From NCBI RefSeq assembly GCF_024055725.1, contig NZ_JAMXMX010000018.1, positions 93,560 to 157,559 of the forward strand: DNA of 64,000 bases. Reading direction: 5' to 3'. Position numbers and translations under genes: made by a program. Below the pieces are notes generated by a model, which was not told the origin of the DNA, did not search any database, and saw nothing but the letters and a program-made list of their open reading frames with translations. The first letter of the stretch is position 1; each line of letters opens with the position of its first letter. Of this stretch, positions 51,728 through 60,329 are shown piece after piece. Origin of the DNA: Actinoallomurus spadix (lineage in GTDB: Bacteria > Actinomycetota > Actinomycetes > Streptosporangiales > Streptosporangiaceae).

Positions 51728-52762
51728 TCAGCCGTGCTCGGTGAGCAGCTCCAGGACGGCCCGTTCGGCGGAGCCGCGCGTGGCGAGGTCGCCGAAGTCG
51801 CGGTTCTCGCCGAGCCGGCCGAGGATCGGGGCGATGGTGACGCCGTTCTCGTACAGCTCGATCACCCGGGGGTCGATGTAGGAGGCGCGGGCGACGGCGG
51901 GAGTATTGCCGAGATACTCGGCGACCTCGCGTACGACGCGGGCGACGGCTCGTTTGCGGGTGCCGTCCGCCGCGGCCGCCGGTTCGGACACCGCGAGGCC
52001 GACGGCGGCCAGGACGGTGGCGTGCCACGTGCGGAAGTCCTTGGCGGAGAACTCACCGCCGGACAGCTCCCGCAGGTGGTCGTTGATGTCGGTCGACGTG
52101 ACGTCGTGCCAGCGCCGCTCGCTCCGGTAGGCGAGCAGCTCGTCCCCGCCGCTCCGGCGCCGCTTGAGGCTGCGGACGACGGCGCAGACGTCGTCGTCGG
52201 CGACGGCCTGCTCCCGCTGCTTCGACCCCTTGGCGAGGTAGTCGAAGATGATCTGCCCGCCGGTCAGGGTCACGTGCTCCTTGCGGATCGTCGCAAGGCC
52301 GTAGGTGCCGTTCTCCGCGGCGTACTCCTCCCCACCCGGCCGGAAGAACCCCAGGTCGATGAGGCGGATGGCGGCGGCGAGCACCCGGTCCCGGGTCAGC
52401 CCCTTCTCCTTGAGGCCGCGCTCGACCCGTTCACGGACGCGCGGCAGCGCCCGGCCGAACTCCAGCACCCGGTCGTGCTTCTCCCGGTCCCGCTGCTCGC
52501 GCCACAGGTCGTGGTAGCGGTACTGCCGCCGGCCCGCCGTGTCGGTGCCCACCGCCTGGATGTGGCCGTCGGCCTCGGGACAGATCCAGACGTTCTCCCA
52601 GGCCGGGGGGATCACGAGGGCCTTGACCCGGGCGAGGGTCTCCGGGTCGCGCACCGGCTCGCCATCGGGGTCGACGTAGCGGAAGCCCCGGCCGCAGCGG
52701 ATGCGGCGGATCCCCGCGCACCCCAGATCGCTGCGCGAGAGCTCCACGTCGGTCGTTGTCAC
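51728..52762 (-). CDS. DNA topoisomerase IB (poxvirus/eukaryote-like type)
   Basis: A 344-residue type IB topoisomerase, which relaxes supercoils through a 3'-phosphotyrosine. Seen are RCGRGFRYVDPDGEPV, LALVIPPAW-like KALVIPPAWENVWIC, AKDFRTWHATVLA with catalytic Arg and His, and the nucleophile Tyr near residue 295 in ARASYIDPRVIELY. Length is normal for bacterial members. GTG 52762 begins the protein. It is divergent from the small membrane protein gene. Confidence 0.95.
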   Translation of the reverse strand: MTTTDVELSRSDLGCAGIRRIRCGRGFRYVDPDGEPVRDPETLARVKALVIPPAWENVWICPEADGHIQAVGTDTAGRRQYRYHDLWREQRDREKHDRVLEFGRALPRVRERVERGLKEKGLTRDRVLAAAIRLIDLGFFRPGGEEYAAENGTYGLATIRKEHVTLTGGQIIFDYLAKGSKQREQAVADDDVCAVVRSLKRRRSGGDELLAYRSERRWHDVTSTDINDHLRELSGGEFSAKDFRTWHATVLAAVGLAVSEPAAAADGTRKRAVARVVREVAEYLGNTPAVARASYIDPRVIELYENGVTIAPILGRLGENRDFGDLATRGSAERAVLELLTEHG

Positions 52763-52872
52763 GCACCCCGTCTACCCCCATGCAGGGCAGGCATTCGGGC
52801 AGACCGGATTATCTCTCCCTTCACGGGAAAGGGGCTACTTCGCGACGGCAGAGGACGAAGGAGGAGGGGATC

Positions 52873-53325
52873 GTGAACGGTCTGCTCTCCGGGGCGCTGG
52901 CGGGCGCGGCGGGCACGGCGGCGCTCAACGCGGTCACGTACGCCGACATGGCCCTGCGAGGACGTTCCGGCAGCCAGGTTCCGGAACAGATGGTGGAGAA
53001 GACGACCGAGCGCGCCGGTGTGTCGCTCGGGGACGAGGAGACCGCCGGGAACCGCCGCCAGGCCCTCGGCGCCCTGCTCGGGTTCGGCGTCGGCGTCGGA
53101 GTGGGCGTCGCGTACGGCCTGCTCCGCTCGCGGGCGAGGACCCTGCCCGACGCCCTCGCGCTCGGGGCGGCGGCGTCCGTGGTGAGCGAGGGTCCGGCCG
53201 TCGCGATGGGGCTCACCGACCCGCGTGAGTGGGGCACCGCCGGATGGATCTCCGACGTCGTGCCGCACCTGGCGTACGGGGTCGTCACGGCCGCCGCCTA
53301 CCGGCGCCTGAGCGCGAGGCGCTGA
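52873..53325 (+). CDS. Small membrane protein, conserved hypothetical
   Basis: A 150-residue protein with Gly/Ala-rich hydrophobic segments (GLLSGALAGAAGTAALN; ALLGFGVGVGVGVAYGLL; ALALGAAASVVSEGPAVAMG; VVPHLAYGVVTAAAY). GTG 52873 follows GAAGGAGGGG. Similar proteins occur in actinobacteria beside short hydrophilic genes, as here (next gene 21 bp downstream). Function unknown. Confidence 0.8.
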   Translation: MNGLLSGALAGAAGTAALNAVTYADMALRGRSGSQVPEQMVEKTTERAGVSLGDEETAGNRRQALGALLGFGVGVGVGVAYGLLRSRARTLPDALALGAAASVVSEGPAVAMGLTDPREWGTAGWISDVVPHLAYGVVTAAAYRRLSARR

Positions 53326-53346
53326 CCGAACCGAAGGGAGCAGACG

Positions 53347-53556
53347 ATGGACGCGAGGAAGCCGGATCGGGACGTGCCGCTCGACGAGGGCGTGGCGAAC
53401 AGCCGCGACGTGGGCGGCGAGCCCGACCCGGACCAGCCGGACCAGGGCACGACGACCGGGACGACGCCGAACGAGACGTTCGTCGGCCGCGTGCAGGGCC
53501 AGGACGTCGGCTACGCGGAGGAGACCGGCGCGGAACGCCGCGCCGCGGAGGACTGA
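53347..53556 (+). CDS. Short acidic hydrophilic protein
   Basis: A 69-residue, probably disordered protein rich in Asp, Glu, Gly, Thr and Pro (PDPDQPDQGTTTGTTPNETF). ATG 53347 has GAAGGGAG upstream, and the gene follows the membrane protein gene closely, so they form one unit. No domain recognised. Confidence 0.7.
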   Translation: MDARKPDRDVPLDEGVANSRDVGGEPDPDQPDQGTTTGTTPNETFVGRVQGQDVGYAEETGAERRAAED

Positions 53557-53581
53557 CCGGATCACGGTGGGTACTGCCGCC

Positions 53582-53641
53582 GTGCCGAGGATCGTCGTTG
53601 CTCACGGCACGGGAACCCTCGGCACACTGAATCCTCGGCAC
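53582..53641. terminator. Inverted repeat between convergent genes
   Basis: GTGCCGAGGAT (53582-53592) pairs with ATCCTCGGCAC (53631-53641), with a nested CGTGCC/GGCACG pair. The word GCCGAGGATCGTCGT at 53584 is shared with the hairpin at 40392. Probably a terminator or a dispersed repeat. Confidence 0.5.
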
Positions 53642-53661
53642 ACTGACGTCCGCCGCCGAAC

Positions 53662-54075
53662 TCACTGGAGCGAGTCGCGGCCCACTTCGAAACGCTCGTG
53701 GTAGCGCCCCTGCGCCTCCTTCAACAGGTCGTCGCTCAGGGCGGCGACGGGCTCGAAGTCGGCGATGAGAGGCTCATGGTCCGGGCCGAAGTCGCAGGGC
53801 TCACCGACCAGGATCCAGGCGTACCGGTTATCCCCCTGCTCCGCCAAGTGTGCATATTTCCGGATCTGGCGGGCGATCCAGTCCTCCAGCGGCCGGCTCC
53901 ACCACTGGGGCGCCTGCAACGGGACGACCGACAGGCCCGGCAGCTCCAGCCCGCTCTCGTAGTCGCGGCTCGTCGCGTCGGCGTCCGACTCGGGGCCGCC
54001 CGAGTGCCGCAGGTACAGGTCCTGCCGTCCGTGCACCAACTCGGTCAGTTCACTCAGTTTCTCGATGCTGCGCAT
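53662..54075 (-). CDS. DUF6098-like conserved protein
   Basis: A 137-residue soluble protein with the conserved core DYESGLELPGLSVVPLQAPQ, WWSRPLEDWIARQIRKYAHL and ILVGEPCDFGPDHEPL. Such proteins, I believe DUF6098, are widespread in Streptomyces and relatives without known function. ATG 54075 starts it with AGGGGAGG upstream. Confidence 0.78.
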   Translation of the reverse strand: MRSIEKLSELTELVHGRQDLYLRHSGGPESDADATSRDYESGLELPGLSVVPLQAPQWWSRPLEDWIARQIRKYAHLAEQGDNRYAWILVGEPCDFGPDHEPLIADFEPVAALSDDLLKEAQGRYHERFEVGRDSLQ

Positions 54076-54245
54076 GGCGCCTCCCCTCGGTGCCGGGAAC
54101 CACTACCCACCGGAGGCGCGTCCTCACCGCGCGAAGGCGCGTTTTACCCGGACACGGGCCTGTCCGGCCGAAGTTGTCCGTTCAAGCCCGTTCTTTCCGG
54201 GCAGGCGGAGCAGCGCCGGTGCCGGGAGTTCCCCCTCGGCGCGAT

Positions 54246-54371
54246 GATGAGATCACCGCCGCTCGCCTGGCCACCCACGTGATGCCGCTGGATCAGGGGC
54301 CTGAGGGGTACGACCTCTTCAAGCACGAGAAGGACGGCTGCGTACGGGCGGTGTTCCGGCCGGGCGGGTGA
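54246..54371 (+). pseudogene. Zinc-dependent alcohol dehydrogenase C-terminal remnant
   Basis: The plus strand encodes ATHVMPLDQGPEGYDLFKHE and KDGCVRAVFRPGG with a stop, matching the end of medium-chain alcohol/formaldehyde dehydrogenases. The upstream two-thirds is absent; sequence before 54240 shows no dehydrogenase similarity. Confidence 0.65.
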
Positions 54372-54402
54372 CCCGGGGCGCCGCCCCTGACCGGGGGGCG
54401 CA

Positions 54403-55215
54403 ATGACCGAAGAGGACCTGATTCCGAAGTCCGGGGGGCTGTTCTTCGTCGGGAACGCCACCACCGTGATCCGGTACGGCGGGTTCACCCTGCTGACCGA
54501 TCCGAACTTCATTCGCCGGGGGCAGAAGGTCCACCTCGGCTGGGGCATCACGACGACGCGGCTGCTGGATCCGGCGATCTCCGTGGACCGGCTGCCGGCG
54601 CTGGACGGCATCGTCCTGTCCCACCTGCACGGTGACCACTGGGACCGGGTGGCGCGGCGGAACCTCGACAAGGAGCTGCCGATCGTCACCACGCCCCACG
54701 CGGCACGGCGGCTGAAGCCGCAGGGCTTCGGTCACTCCCGCGGGCTTCGCACCTGGGACGAGCACGAGTTCGTCAAGGGCGACCGGGTCGTGCGGATCGT
54801 CTCGGTCCCCGGGCGGCACGCGCCGGGGCCCTTCCAGATGCTGCTCCCGCCGGTCATGGGCAGCATCCTGGAGTTCGGCTCGCGGGGCGGCCAGGTCGAC
54901 CTGCGGATGTACATCAGCGGTGACACCCTGATGTGCAACGACCTGGCCGAGATCCCGCGCCGCTACCCGAACATCGACGTCGGGGTGGTGCACCTCGGCG
55001 GTACCAAGATCTTCAACTCGCTGCTGGTCACCATGGACGGCAGGCAGGGCGCGGACTGGGTGGAGCTGGTGGACGCCGCACGCGTCGTCCCGATCCACCA
55101 CAACGACTACACGGTGATGAAGTCCCCGCTGTCGGACTTCGACGCCGAGGTCCGCCGGCGCGGCCTCCAGGACCGGGTCCAGGTCGTGCAGCGCGGAACG
55201 GTCATCGATCTCTGA
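54403..55215 (+). CDS. Metallo-beta-lactamase-fold hydrolase (UlaG-like)
   Basis: A 270-residue MBL-fold protein with metal-site motif VLSHLHGDHWD near residue 70, a second His in PGRHAPG, an Asp in MYISGDTLM and a final His in VPIHHNDY. This order matches the lactamase_B_2/UlaG branch, which hydrolyses lactones or phosphodiesters. ATG 54403 has a weak GGGGGG site. No linked pathway is visible. Confidence 0.88.
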   Translation: MTEEDLIPKSGGLFFVGNATTVIRYGGFTLLTDPNFIRRGQKVHLGWGITTTRLLDPAISVDRLPALDGIVLSHLHGDHWDRVARRNLDKELPIVTTPHAARRLKPQGFGHSRGLRTWDEHEFVKGDRVVRIVSVPGRHAPGPFQMLLPPVMGSILEFGSRGGQVDLRMYISGDTLMCNDLAEIPRRYPNIDVGVVHLGGTKIFNSLLVTMDGRQGADWVELVDAARVVPIHHNDYTVMKSPLSDFDAEVRRRGLQDRVQVVQRGTVIDL

Positions 55216-55232
55216 CGAGAGAAGGCCCGGCC

Positions 55233-55311
55233 GGTGAGGCCGACGCGCGCCGGGCTCACCGGTGAGGCCGATGCTCGCCCGGCTCACCGGCCAGGGCGAT
55301 GCTCGCCGGTG
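55233..55311. repeat. 28-bp tandem array beyond the SDR stop codon
   Basis: Units begin at 55233, 55261 and 55289 (the last partial, more diverged). Each of the first two starts GGTGAG and ends CTCACC, so each can form a hairpin. The array lies 11 bp downstream of the SDR stop. Confidence 0.8.
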
Positions 55312-55321
55312 CCGTCGGGGT

Positions 55322-56146
55322 TCAGCCCTCGCGCCAGTCCGCGGACCGCAGGGCCCCCGCCGCCTGCGGCCCCATCAGTCCCAGGGCGCCGTCGATGAAC
55401 AGGGACGCGCCGGTGACGTACGAGGCGGAGGGGTCGGCGAGGAATGCGATCGCGGCGGCGACCTCCCGCGCGTGGCCCGGCCGGCCGAGCGGGTAACCGG
55501 GCCGGTCGCCGGGCTGCGGCGGCCGGTCCTCCTGACCGGTCATCGGCGTGGCGATCTCGCCCGGCGCGATCGTGTTCGCGGTGATCCCGTACGCCGACAG
55601 CTCCAGCGCGAGGACCCGTGTCAGCATCTTCAGCCCTCCCTTGGCGGCGCAGTAGGGGCCGGAGCCCACGCGCGGGTACTCCTCGTGGACGCTCGTGACG
55701 TTCACGATCCGCCCGCCGCCGCCCTGGTCGATCATCCGGCGGGCGGCGCGCTGGGAGCACAGGAAGGCCCCGTCGAGGTCCACCGAGACGACGGAGCGCC
55801 ATTCGTCGTAGTCCGTCTCCAGGACGGGGCGGCTGCTGCCGGTTCCGGCGTTGTTCACGAGCACGCCGACGCCGCCGAGCTCGTCGGCCAGTTCGTCCAC
55901 CACGCGGGCGGCGGTGACCGGGTCGGTGAGGTCGTGGCGGCGTACGGCGCAGGTGCGGCCGAGGCCCCGGACCTCCTCCGCGGTGCCCTTCGCGCCGTCC
56001 TCGTCGGAGTGGAAGGTGATCCCGACGTCGTAGCCGCGCTCGGCCAGCGTGACCGCGGTCGCCTTGCCGATCCCGGAGTCGGCGCCGGTGATGAGGGCGA
56101 TGCGCGGGTATCCGGTCATGGTCTCGGGTGCTTCTGGTCGGCTCAT
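55322..56146 (-). CDS. Short-chain dehydrogenase/reductase (FabG-like)
   Basis: A 274-residue SDR. Cofactor loop ITGADSGIGKATA, NNAG motif VLVNNAGTG, catalytic Ser in VNVTSVHEEYPR, and YCAAKGG with the Tyr-Lys pair. The C-terminus ALFLADPSA-like stretch AFLADPSASYVTGASLFIDG is typical. ATG 56146 has GGGGCGG upstream; ATG 56119 is a weaker alternative. Substrate unknown. Confidence 0.93.
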   Translation of the reverse strand: MSRPEAPETMTGYPRIALITGADSGIGKATAVTLAERGYDVGITFHSDEDGAKGTAEEVRGLGRTCAVRRHDLTDPVTAARVVDELADELGGVGVLVNNAGTGSSRPVLETDYDEWRSVVSVDLDGAFLCSQRAARRMIDQGGGGRIVNVTSVHEEYPRVGSGPYCAAKGGLKMLTRVLALELSAYGITANTIAPGEIATPMTGQEDRPPQPGDRPGYPLGRPGHAREVAAAIAFLADPSASYVTGASLFIDGALGLMGPQAAGALRSADWREG

Positions 56147-56190
56147 GGGCCGCCCCTACCCGGCGGCGCCTCCGCCATTCCGGCCGGTCG

Positions 56191-56250
56191 GCCGGCGCCC
56201 TCCAGGCCGGCGCCCTCCAGGCCGGTGTCCTCCACGCCGGTGCCCTTCTA
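56191..56250. repeat. 15-bp tandem array touching the RecQ stop codon
   Basis: Four units of GCCGGYGYCCTCCAG type begin at 56191, 56206, 56221 and 56236. The first two are identical. The fourth includes the RecQ stop codon (56248-56250). Confidence 0.8.
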
Positions 56251-57834
56251 GAGGGTGGCGAGGATGCCCTCCTCCAGGACCATCTCGCTCAGTAGCTCCT
56301 TGTAGCCGACCTCGTCGAACAGGACCGTGAGCCGGCCCTCCTTGGCGCCGAGGACGGTGCCACGGCCCCAGTCCTGGTGCTCGACCCGGGCGCCGGAGGC
56401 GAACGCCGGGCGCGCGGAGTCGGCGGGAGTGGAGCGGCCCGCCTCGCAGTTGTCGCAGTTCCCGCACGGGTCCTCGACGACCTCGCCGAAGTAGCGCAGC
56501 AGGAACCGGCGGCGGCAGTCGGTCAGCTCGGCGTACCGGCGCATCATCTCGACGCGGGAGCGTTCCACCGAGCGGTGCTTCTCGGCGATCTCCCGGGCGA
56601 GGGCGGCGGCCTCCTCCGGCGGCGGCGCGTCGGGAAGGGGCTCGACGCGCCGCCGCAGCCGCAGCGCGCCGGCCGTCTCCAGGAGGTTGAGCAGCGCGGT
56701 GACGCGCCGGTCCGAGACGTCCACCCGGCGGGCCAGGTCGCGCCGGGAGACCGGCCCGTCCACCGCCGCGGCGACACGGGCCAGCAGCTCCTCATCGGGC
56801 AGGCCCCCGACGAAGAAACGGCGCAGCCCCAGGTCCTCGGTGCGGTAGAGGCAGATCGCCTCCGCGGGTTCGCCGTCCCGCCCGGCCCGGCCGATCTCCT
56901 GGTAGTACTCGTCGAGCGAACCCGGCACCGAGGCGTGGACGACGAAGCGCACGTCGGGCCGGTCGATGCCCATCCCGAACGCGCTGGTCGCGACGATGGT
57001 CTCGCCGCCCATGAACGCCCGCTGCGTCTCGGTCCGCTCGGTCTTGCGCAGCCCGGCGTGGTAGGCCCGGACCCCGAGCCGCTCGGCGTACTCCTCGGTC
57101 TCCCGGCGGGTCGCGGCGTAAACGATGCCGGAGCCGGGCAGCCGGCGCGCCAGGTCGACGACGGCGGCCTCCTTCTCGTCCGCGTCGTGGAACATCGTGA
57201 CCGACAGGTGAAGCTCGGGCCGGTCGAAGCCGCGGATGATCCGCGCCGGGTCGCGCAGCCGCAGCCGCTCGACGATCTCCTCCCGTACGGGTGGCGCCGC
57301 CGTCGCGGTGAGCGCGGCGACGACGGGCCGGCGCGGCAGGCCCTCGACGACGCCGCCGATGCGGAGGTACTCCGGGCGGAAGTCGTGGCCCCAGGCGGAG
57401 ACGCAGTGCGCCTCGTCGATCGCGATGAGCGAGGGTGGCGTCTCGGCGAGCACCGCGCGAACGTCGGGCCGGGCGAGCTGCTCCGGAGCCAGGAAGACGA
57501 ACCCCGGCTTCCCCTCACGGAGCAGGGCGTACGCCTGGTCGCGGCGTTTCTCGCCGACGGTCGCGTTCACGCTGATCGCGGTGAGGCCGTGCGCGCGCAG
57601 CCCCTGGGCCTGGTCGCGCTGCAGGGACAGCAGAGGGGACACGACGACCGCCGGGCCGCCGAGGGCGACCGCCGCCAGCTGGTAGATCGCCGACTTGCCG
57701 GCGCCGCTCGGCATGACCACGAGGCAGTCGCGGCCGTCGGCCAGCTCCCTCGCCGCCTCCTCCTGCCCGGGGCGCAGCTCATCGATGCCGAACCGCGCGG
57801 CGGCGATCTGCCGCAGGCTCTGGTTCTCCGTCAT
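56248..57834 (-). CDS. recQ: RecQ-family ATP-dependent DNA helicase
   Basis: A 528-residue 3'-5' helicase. Walker A is MPSGAGKSAIYQL, Walker B IDEAHCVSAWGHDFRPEY, motif V/VI ATSAFGMGIDRPDVRFVVHA and YQEIGRAGRDG. The zinc-binding region is RRFLLRYFGEVVEDPCGNCDNC. There is no HRDC domain; instead a ~55-residue C-terminal domain (WGRGTVLGAKEGRLTVLFDE) is present, as in short actinobacterial RecQ proteins. ATG 57834 starts it. Confidence 0.95.
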   Translation of the reverse strand: MTENQSLRQIAAARFGIDELRPGQEEAARELADGRDCLVVMPSGAGKSAIYQLAAVALGGPAVVVSPLLSLQRDQAQGLRAHGLTAISVNATVGEKRRDQAYALLREGKPGFVFLAPEQLARPDVRAVLAETPPSLIAIDEAHCVSAWGHDFRPEYLRIGGVVEGLPRRPVVAALTATAAPPVREEIVERLRLRDPARIIRGFDRPELHLSVTMFHDADEKEAAVVDLARRLPGSGIVYAATRRETEEYAERLGVRAYHAGLRKTERTETQRAFMGGETIVATSAFGMGIDRPDVRFVVHASVPGSLDEYYQEIGRAGRDGEPAEAICLYRTEDLGLRRFFVGGLPDEELLARVAAAVDGPVSRRDLARRVDVSDRRVTALLNLLETAGALRLRRRVEPLPDAPPPEEAAALAREIAEKHRSVERSRVEMMRRYAELTDCRRRFLLRYFGEVVEDPCGNCDNCEAGRSTPADSARPAFASGARVEHQDWGRGTVLGAKEGRLTVLFDEVGYKELLSEMVLEEGILATL

Positions 57835-57886
57835 GCGGCAGGGCTACCCCGGAACGACCTGGGAGAACGCGACAGGACCCGGCGGT

Positions 57887-58948
57887 TCAGCCGCCGATGG
57901 CCGGCAGGCCGGCGATCCCCAGGGCGTACAGCGCGAGCACCGTACGGCTGTCCACGCCCATGCGGAGCCGGTCGCGCCGGGGCCGGAAGATCAGCCCTGC
58001 CATGTAGACGAGCGTGAGCAGGGAGCCGAGCGCGGTGAGGTAGATGTCGGACCGGTGCGCGTCGGGCAGCACGGGCCGGCCGGAGATCAGCGTCGCGGCG
58101 AGGAACAGCACCGGCAGGAACGCGTTCCCGCCGAAGATGTCGCTGATCGCCAGCTGGTGGTCGCCCATCCGGACGGAGGTCAGCCCGGTGCTGATCTCGG
58201 GGAGGGCGGTGGCCGCCGCGAGCACGGTGGCGCCGAAGGCGACGCCGCTCATGCCGAGCCGGCCGAAGAGCTCCTCGCCGCTGCGTTCGATGACCACGCC
58301 GGCGACCAGGGTGGCGATCGCGGCGACGCCGAACACCAGCGCCGCGCGGCGGGTCCCGATGCCCGACGAGGTGGCCTGGGCCTCCTTCTTGGTCTTCGAG
58401 TGTCCCTTCCGCTCGGGCTGGGTGTCGGGGGCGTCACCGCCCTCGTGCCACGGCAGCCCCCGGCCCGCGCGCCGGAGCAGCAGCAGGCCGGCCATCCAGA
58501 CGACGGCGATCAGGAGGGAGGCGGGGCCGAGCCGGGCGAAGGCGAGGTCGCCGGGCAGCTGGGTGCCCATGACGACGACCGCCAGCACCGCGACCACCAG
58601 CGCGCCCTCCAGGACGAGGCTGAGACTGGCCGCGACGTACGTCAGCGGCGCGCCGCCGGTGCCGGCGACGTCCAGGATGACCAGGACGACGGTCTGCGCC
58701 GCGATGCCGCCGAGGATGTTGCCGACCGCGACGTCGAGATGGTGGGACAGCGCGGCGCTCACGGTGATCGCCGCCTCCGGGAGGTTGGTCGCGACCGCCA
58801 GGAGGATCAGCCCGCCGAGGGCGCTGCCCAGGTGCATCCGTTCGGACAGGACGTCGGTCGTGTCGGACAGCCGTATCCCGGCGTACCAGATGATCCCGGC
58901 ACTGAGCAGGAACAGGACGAGCAACACCAGCGATGGCAGATCACCCAT
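57887..58948 (-). CDS. Sodium/calcium exchanger-type cation antiporter
   Basis: A 353-residue membrane protein with about ten helices and the two alpha-repeats of the CaCA family: ATNLPEAAITVSAALSHH with DVAVGNILGG, and AATALPEISTGLTSVRMGD with AISDIFGGNAF. The acidic residues in these repeats bind the cation. A charged cytoplasmic loop (DTQPERKGHSKTKKEAQ) separates the halves. ATG 58948 starts it. The cation is not known. Confidence 0.9.
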   Translation of the reverse strand: MGDLPSLVLLVLFLLSAGIIWYAGIRLSDTTDVLSERMHLGSALGGLILLAVATNLPEAAITVSAALSHHLDVAVGNILGGIAAQTVVLVILDVAGTGGAPLTYVAASLSLVLEGALVVAVLAVVVMGTQLPGDLAFARLGPASLLIAVVWMAGLLLLRRAGRGLPWHEGGDAPDTQPERKGHSKTKKEAQATSSGIGTRRAALVFGVAAIATLVAGVVIERSGEELFGRLGMSGVAFGATVLAAATALPEISTGLTSVRMGDHQLAISDIFGGNAFLPVLFLAATLISGRPVLPDAHRSDIYLTALGSLLTLVYMAGLIFRPRRDRLRMGVDSRTVLALYALGIAGLPAIGG

Positions 58949-59101
58949 GGTGAGCGCTTTGCCCGTGGATTGTGGTCTTATGCAACGTTCGCCGTGGCAA
59001 GCGCCGATCCGGCCCGGGAAATCCGTCGCGAGGGTGGGAACAAACGGCTCCCCGAGTCCTGTTACACCTCTTGTGGCCGGTGTGCCTGGTGTCCCCGGGC
59101 C

Positions 59102-60229
59102 TCACCTATCGCCTTCGCGGACTACCGTTCGGCTGGAGCCGCGTTGTGCCTTTCGCCGAGAGGCGACCCGCACACCGGTACACACATCGAGGGCCCCACC
59201 GGGCGACGTTCCGGCGGGGCCCTCGTCCTTGCCCCGCCCGGTGCCCGCCCGCGACCGGTCCGCCGGCAGGGGCCGCAGAAGGTGCCCGATGTCGTTCGCC
59301 CGGCCGGCCTCCGCCTCCAGCCACCGGAGCCTGCGCAGCGCGATCCCCTCACGCAGCGCCCACGGGCAGACCTCCAGACGGCGCACGCCCAGCGCGCCCA
59401 TGATCTCGTCCGCGATGATCGCGCCGGCCAGGATGTGACGGGCGCGGGCGCGCGAGACGCCCTTGAGCCGCGCGCGCTCCTCGGCCGTCAGCGCCGCGAG
59501 ACCGGCGATCCGCCGCCGCAGGGCCGTGCGCTCCAGGGTCCGCCGGCCGTCTGCCGCCCGCTCTCCGGCGAGCTTGGCGAGCTGGGTGAAGATCTTCGAC
59601 GTGGCGACCGCGTGGTGGCCCGCGGACCCGTCGGTCAGCCGGTCGACGCCGTACGCGGCCAGCCGCTCCGCGACGTGCGCGCGGAGCCGCGCGAGTTGCC
59701 GCCGGCCCGGTGGATCGCCGGTCAGGTGCTCGCGGGTGAGCCGGCCGGCGCCGAGCGGCATCGACAGCGCCGCGTCGGCCTCGGCGCCGTCCCCGGTGGC
59801 GATCTCCATCGAGCCGCCGCCGATGTCGGCGAGCACGATCGGCCCGACTGACCAGCCGTACCAGGCGCGTACGGCCAGGAAGGTCAGCCGCGCTTCGTCG
59901 GGGCCGGTCAGGAACCCCACCTCCACGCCCGTCTCCTCGGCGACCCGGTCGAGGATCTCTTCGCGGTTGGGCGCGTCGCGGATCGCGGACGTCACGAAGG
60001 GGATCAGCTCGACGGCGCCGATCCGCGCGGCCTCGCCGATGGCCGCGGCCACCGCCGCCACGACCCGGTCGGCCTCCGCCCGGCCGAGCCGGCCGTCGGC
60101 CGGGAGCGCCCCGCCCAGCCGGGTGGGCTTCTTGACGGAGACGACGGTCCGTACGGGGCAGCCCGCGACGAGGTCGACGACCTTGAGATGGGCGGCATTG
60201 GACCCGACGTCCAAGATGGCGGTGCGCAT
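59102..60229 (-). CDS. Ppx/GppA-family phosphatase
   Basis: A 375-residue protein of the exopolyphosphatase/pppGpp phosphatase family. Phosphate-binding loops are TAILDVGSNAAHLKVVD and LADIGGGSMEIATGDG; the catalytic Glu is in the FLTGPDEARLTFLAV segment. Length and lack of the C-terminal HD-like half match short actinobacterial Ppx proteins. ATG 60229 is chosen because the actin-like fold begins there. Divergent from the S4 gene. Confidence 0.92.
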   Translation of the reverse strand: MRTAILDVGSNAAHLKVVDLVAGCPVRTVVSVKKPTRLGGALPADGRLGRAEADRVVAAVAAAIGEAARIGAVELIPFVTSAIRDAPNREEILDRVAEETGVEVGFLTGPDEARLTFLAVRAWYGWSVGPIVLADIGGGSMEIATGDGAEADAALSMPLGAGRLTREHLTGDPPGRRQLARLRAHVAERLAAYGVDRLTDGSAGHHAVATSKIFTQLAKLAGERAADGRRTLERTALRRRIAGLAALTAEERARLKGVSRARARHILAGAIIADEIMGALGVRRLEVCPWALREGIALRRLRWLEAEAGRANDIGHLLRPLPADRSRAGTGRGKDEGPAGTSPGGALDVCTGVRVASRRKAQRGSSRTVVREGDR

Positions 60230-60316
60230 GATCGCTTGATTACCCGGCTTACCGCGAGTGAAGCGTTCTGCCCGATTCATGCGCCGCCGAAACGGCGGTT
60301 ACGGCGCGGGCTGGAC

Positions 60317-60322
60317 TAAGGT
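60317..60322 (+). promoter_or_regulatory. -10 box TAAGGT, leaderless start
   Basis: TAAGGT is 7 nt before GTG 60330, with no ribosome binding site, the same geometry as at 34362. Confidence 0.5.
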
Positions 60323-60329
60323 CTGTGCC

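Noticed and set aside
56377..58017. Long plus-strand frame opposite RecQ.
   Set aside because: Low-complexity antisense frame; the minus strand encodes all RecQ helicase motifs.
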